From: Acetobacteraceae bacterium
GTDB lineage: Bacteria; Pseudomonadota; Alphaproteobacteria; Acetobacterales; Acetobacteraceae
DNA length: 37,248 bases
Reading direction: 5' to 3'
Assembly: GCA_003164135.1 (NCBI GenBank)
Contig: PLSD01000055.1
Span: 1-37,248 of the forward strand
Position 1 is the stretch's first letter. Each line of letters opens with the position of its first letter. Positions 34,122 through 37,248 of this stretch are shown one piece after another. Both the position numbers and the translations under genes were made by a program. The notes beneath the pieces are model-generated. The model worked only from the letters and a program-made list of their open reading frames with translations, was not told the origin of the DNA and ran no database searches.

Positions 34122-34150
34122 ATTTGCCGCCGTTCCAAACTAATCGGGGT

Positions 34151-34197
34151 CAGGGGCCCGCGGCCCCTGTAGGGGTCCAGGGGGCAAAGCCCCCTGG
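34151..34197. repeat. Two GC-rich hairpins between convergent HNH gene and rpoC
   Basis: CAGGGGCC/GGCCCCTG (34151-34169, 3-nt loop) and CCAGGGGGC/GCCCCCTGG (34177-34197, loop AAA). The second repeats the motif at 16461-16481. They fill the 91-bp gap between two gene ends, so they probably help end transcription from both sides, although no T-run follows either stem. Confidence 0.65.
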
Positions 34198-34212
34198 GGT
34201 ACTCTTTGCTAC

Positions 34213-37200
34213 TTACTCAGCGGCATACTCAGGCTTGCTCAGGGCAGGGCGCTGCCCGCCAAGCGTCTGCCGGTCGCGGCCTGCCGCCACGGCCCGCAGG
34301 CGGTTCATCACGCTGCCCGTACCCGCCGGGATCAAGCGCCCGACAATCACATTTTCCTTCAAGCCAGACAGGGAATCCGTCTTACCGGCGGTGGCTGCTT
34401 CGGTGAGCACCCGAGTCGTCTCCTGGAAGGAGGCGGCCGAGATGAAGCTCTGCGTCTGCAGCGACGCCTTGGTGATGCCCTGCAGCACCGGCAGCCCGGA
34501 AGCGGGACGTTCGTCCTGCGCCAGCTTGCCGTTCTCGCTGTCGAACTCCACCCGGTCGATCAGCTCGCCCACCAGGAAGGTGGTGTCGCCGGCCTCGGTG
34601 ATTTCCACCTTCTGCAACATCTGGCGCACGATCACTTCGATATGCTTATCGTTGATCTTCACGCCCTGCAGACGGTAAACGTCCTGGATTTCGTTCACGA
34701 GGTAGTCAGACAGCGCCTCGACTCCAAGCACCCGCAGAATGTCGTGCGGAACGCGCGGTCCATCCACCAGGGGGTCACCCCGGCGAACATAGTCGCCTTC
34801 CTGCACGGACACGTGCTTGCCCTTGGGCACCAGGTACTCGGTGTCTTCCCCGGTCTCGTCGTTCTTCACGATCACGCGGCGCTTGGCCTTGTAATCCTTG
34901 CCGAACTCCACGCGCCCGTCGATCTCCGCGATAATCGCGTGATCCTTCGGCCGCCGCGCCTCGAACAGCTCCGCCACCCGCGGCAGACCGCCGGTGATGT
35001 CACGCGTCTTGGAACCCTCGCGCGGAATACGCGCCAGCACGTCGCCGTCCGCCACCGTCGCACCAGGCTCCACGGAAAGAATGGAGTCTGGAGCCAGGAA
35101 GTAGCGCGCCTCGGCACCGTTGGTCAGGCGCACGATCTCGCCCTTGGTATCCTTCAGCAGCAGCCGCGGCCGCAGATCCGCCCCACGGGCCGACTGCTTG
35201 TAATCGACCACGACCTTGGAGGTCAGGCCGGTCACTTCGTCGGTCCGCTCCACCAGGGTGATGCCGTCGATCAGGTCCGCGTATTCCACGATACCCGAAC
35301 GCTCGGTGATGATCGGCAAGGTGTACGGATCCCACTCGGCCAGCTTCTGGCCGCGCGTAACGGTCGCACCCTCGTCGCCCAGCAACCGCGCGCCGTACGG
35401 CACCCGGAAGCGCGCGCGCTCGCGGTTGGCGTTGTCGGTAATGATGATTTCGCAGTTACGGCTCATCACCACCGGCACGCCCGCACTGTTCGTCACCACG
35501 TTGCGGTTTCTAATCGCAATGGTGCCGTCATGGCTGGCTTCCACGTTGGACTGCTCGGCGCCACGCTGGGCCGCGCCACCAATATGGAAGGTACGCATGG
35601 TCAGCTGCGTGCCCGGCTCGCCGATCGACTGCGCCGCGATCACGCCCACGGCCTCGCCGGCATTCACCGGAGTCCCGCGCGCCAGATCACGCCCATAGCA
35701 ATGGCCGCAAACGCCGATCTTGGTATCGCAGGTCAGCACGGAGCGGATCTTCACCGACTCCACGCCCGACTTCTCGATCTTCTCGGCTTCCGGCTCTTCG
35801 ATGAGCACGTTCGCCGCGACGATCTCGGCACCGCCCAGCGGGTCGAACACAGGCGCCGCCGTGGTCCGTCCCAGCACACGCTCGGCCAGGCTGGAGACGA
35901 CTTCACCGCCATCCATCACCGCGCTCACGGTCAAGCCGCGCTCGGTGCCGCAATCTTCCTCGATGATAATGCAATCCTGCGCCACGTCGACCAGACGCCG
36001 CGTCAGGTAGCCCGAGTTCGCCGTCTTCAACGCCGTATCCGCGAGTCCCTTACGGGCGCCATGGGTCGAGTTGAAGTAATCGAGAACCGAGAGGCCCTCT
36101 TTAAAGTTGGCGATAATCGGCTGCTCGATGATCTCGCCCGAAGGCTTGGCCATCAACCCGCGCATACCCGCCAGCTGTGACATCTGTGCCGGCGACCCAC
36201 GCGCACCGGAGTGGCTCATCATCCACACCGAGTTGGTCGGCTTGCCGATTTCCTGCTTGGAAATCTCTTTCATCATCGCCGTGGCAACCAGGTCCTTACA
36301 ACGCGACCAGGCATCAACCACCTTATTATAACGCTCGCCGGCGGTGATCAGACCATCCTGATACTGCTGCTCGAACTCGCGCACTTCCGCCTGGGTGGCC
36401 GCAACCAGCCCGGCCTTGGAGTCGGGGATCCGCATATCGTCCTTGCCGAACGAAATACCGGCCCGCGCCGCGTGCTTGAAGCCAAGCCCCATCATGCGGT
36501 CACAGAAGATCACCGCCTCTTTCTGCCCGCAATGGCGGTACACGAGGTCAATCACGTCGGAGACGTTCTTCTTGGTCAGCATCTTGTTGACCACCGCATA
36601 CGGCACATCCGCGCTCAACGGCAGCAACTGGCCGATCAACATCCGGCCCGGCGTGGTAACGACGATCTTCTTCGCCTTCACCCCAGCATGGTCGATGGTC
36701 TCAATCCGCGCGCGGATTTTGTCATGCAGCTTCAGCGCACCGGCGGACATCGCGAACTCGATCTCGCCAACGGTGCCGAACGCACGGGTATCCTCGTCCT
36801 TGGTCGCGGCGTACTCGGCCGTCTCCAGGGAGAGATAATACAGCCCGAGCACGATATCCTGGCTCGGCACGATAATCGGCTTGCCGTTGGCGGGGCTGAG
36901 GATGTTGTTGGTCGACATCATCAACACGCGCGCTTCCAGCTGCGCCTCGATGGAGAGCGGCACGTGGACCGCCATCTGATCGCCGTCGAAATCCGCGTTG
37001 AAGGCGGTACAGACCAGCGGGTGCAGCTGGATCGCCTTGCCTTCAATCAACACCGGCTCGAACGCCTGGATGCCGAGTCTATGCAGCGTCGGCGCGCGGT
37101 TCAGCATCACCGGATGCTCGCGGATAACCTCTTCAAGGATATCCCAAACCTCGGGACGCTCCTTTTCCACCATGCGCTTGGCAGCTTTAATGGTGGTGGC

Positions 37201-37248
37201 CAGACCGTATTTCTCCAGCTTGGCGTAGATGAACGGCTTGAACAGCTC
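34213..37248 (-). CDS. rpoC: RNA polymerase beta' subunit, 5' end outside the window
   Basis: The C-terminal 1011 residues of beta'; the frame is open to the window edge ([20 protein letters not shown] is the first visible part), so about a quarter of the protein lies beyond 37248. The catalytic Mg-binding loop [15 protein letters not shown] is present, followed by the bridge-helix/trigger-loop region ([20 protein letters not shown], then [13 protein letters not shown]). The second zinc site uses Cys in EEDCGTERG and in [11 protein letters not shown]. It ends LSKPEYAAE. rpoC is upstream of rpsL in transcription order, but about 1.5 kb with an opposite-strand gene separates them. Confidence 0.99.
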   Translation of the reverse strand, partial: ELFKPFIYAKLEKYGLATTIKAAKRMVEKERPEVWDILEEVIREHPVMLNRAPTLHRLGIQAFEPVLIEGKAIQLHPLVCTAFNADFDGDQMAVHVPLSIEAQLEARVLMMSTNNILSPANGKPIIVPSQDIVLGLYYLSLETAEYAATKDEDTRAFGTVGEIEFAMSAGALKLHDKIRARIETIDHAGVKAKKIVVTTPGRMLIGQLLPLSADVPYAVVNKMLTKKNVSDVIDLVYRHCGQKEAVIFCDRMMGLGFKHAARAGISFGKDDMRIPDSKAGLVAATQAEVREFEQQYQDGLITAGERYNKVVDAWSRCKDLVATAMMKEISKQEIGKPTNSVWMMSHSGARGSPAQMSQLAGMRGLMAKPSGEIIEQPIIANFKEGLSVLDYFNSTHGARKGLADTALKTANSGYLTRRLVDVAQDCIIIEEDCGTERGLTVSAVMDGGEVVSSLAERVLGRTTAAPVFDPLGGAEIVAANVLIEEPEAEKIEKSGVESVKIRSVLTCDTKIGVCGHCYGRDLARGTPVNAGEAVGVIAAQSIGEPGTQLTMRTFHIGGAAQRGAEQSNVEASHDGTIAIRNRNVVTNSAGVPVVMSRNCEIIITDNANRERARFRVPYGARLLGDEGATVTRGQKLAEWDPYTLPIITERSGIVEYADLIDGITLVERTDEVTGLTSKVVVDYKQSARGADLRPRLLLKDTKGEIVRLTNGAEARYFLAPDSILSVEPGATVADGDVLARIPREGSKTRDITGGLPRVAELFEARRPKDHAIIAEIDGRVEFGKDYKAKRRVIVKNDETGEDTEYLVPKGKHVSVQEGDYVRRGDPLVDGPRVPHDILRVLGVEALSDYLVNEIQDVYRLQGVKINDKHIEVIVRQMLQKVEITEAGDTTFLVGELIDRVEFDSENGKLAQDERPASGLPVLQGITKASLQTQSFISAASFQETTRVLTEAATAGKTDSLSGLKENVIVGRLIPAGTGSVMNRLRAVAAGRDRQTLGGQRPALSKPEYAAE

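Noticed and set aside
34642..36180. 512-residue plus-strand ORF opposite rpoC
   Set aside because: It lies fully antisense to conserved rpoC domains, with shadow-type composition rich in Arg, His and Leu.

Overview
The window looks like the chromosome of a GC-rich alphaproteobacterium, most likely Rhodospirillales/Acetobacteraceae. Three things point there: the ribosomal-protein super-operon with adk between secY and rpsM, a 101-residue zinc-less S14, and GC-rich palindromic repeats plus a small palindromic element of a style common in that group. The placement is inference from gene content and sequence style; no comparison was run.

Left part (1-5023): a compact integrated element of about 4.9 kb sits in the 3' end of a tRNA-Ser(GGA) gene. 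An identical 14-bp core occurs at 123-136 and at the tRNA 3' end (5010-5023). The element carries a P4-type tyrosine recombinase, an AlpA-like helix-turn-helix protein, a short zinc-finger protein, a coiled-coil protein, a winged-helix protein that may act in replication, and several tiny unknown ORFs. Most of these genes overlap head to tail. Short repeats resembling integrase arm sites lie at both ends.

Middle part (5100-16570): housekeeping and accessory chromosome. It holds a frameshifted Stf0-type sulfotransferase pseudogene, a SPOR-domain lytic transglycosylase lipoprotein, a small SlyB-like lipoprotein and a KpsM/KpsT-type polysaccharide ABC exporter. A co-directional run follows: aldo/keto reductase, class IV (D-amino-acid type) aminotransferase, alpha/beta hydrolase and PaiB-like FMN-binding protein. 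Next come a 143-bp palindromic MITE-like element, a DUF1491 gene, and an NMT1/SsuABC-type importer (binding protein, ATPase, permease) with a small basic protein. The section ends in a cluster of hairpins and a strong bidirectional terminator.

Right part (16587-37248): the str-S10-spc-alpha cluster, all on the minus strand. In transcription order it is rpoC (5' end outside the window), a gap, then rpsL, rpsG, tuf, rpsJ, rplC, rplD, rplW, rplB, rpsS, rplV, rpsC, rplP, rpmC, rpsQ, rplN, rplX, rplE, rpsN, rpsH, rplF, rplR, rpsE, rpmD, rplO, secY, adk, rpsM, rpsK, rpoA, rplQ. Three features stand out. fusA is absent between rpsG and tuf. An opposite-strand HNH-type zinc-finger gene sits between rpoC and rpsL. 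Regulatory structures sit inside the cluster: a terminator-like hairpin before secY, another before rpsL, and a clear sigma70-type promoter with a leader hairpin before rpsM.

No CRISPR array and no rRNA gene was seen. The best candidates for something undescribed are the tiny tRNA-Ser element with its uncharacterised overlapping genes, and the HNH protein with its possible small upstream ORF.
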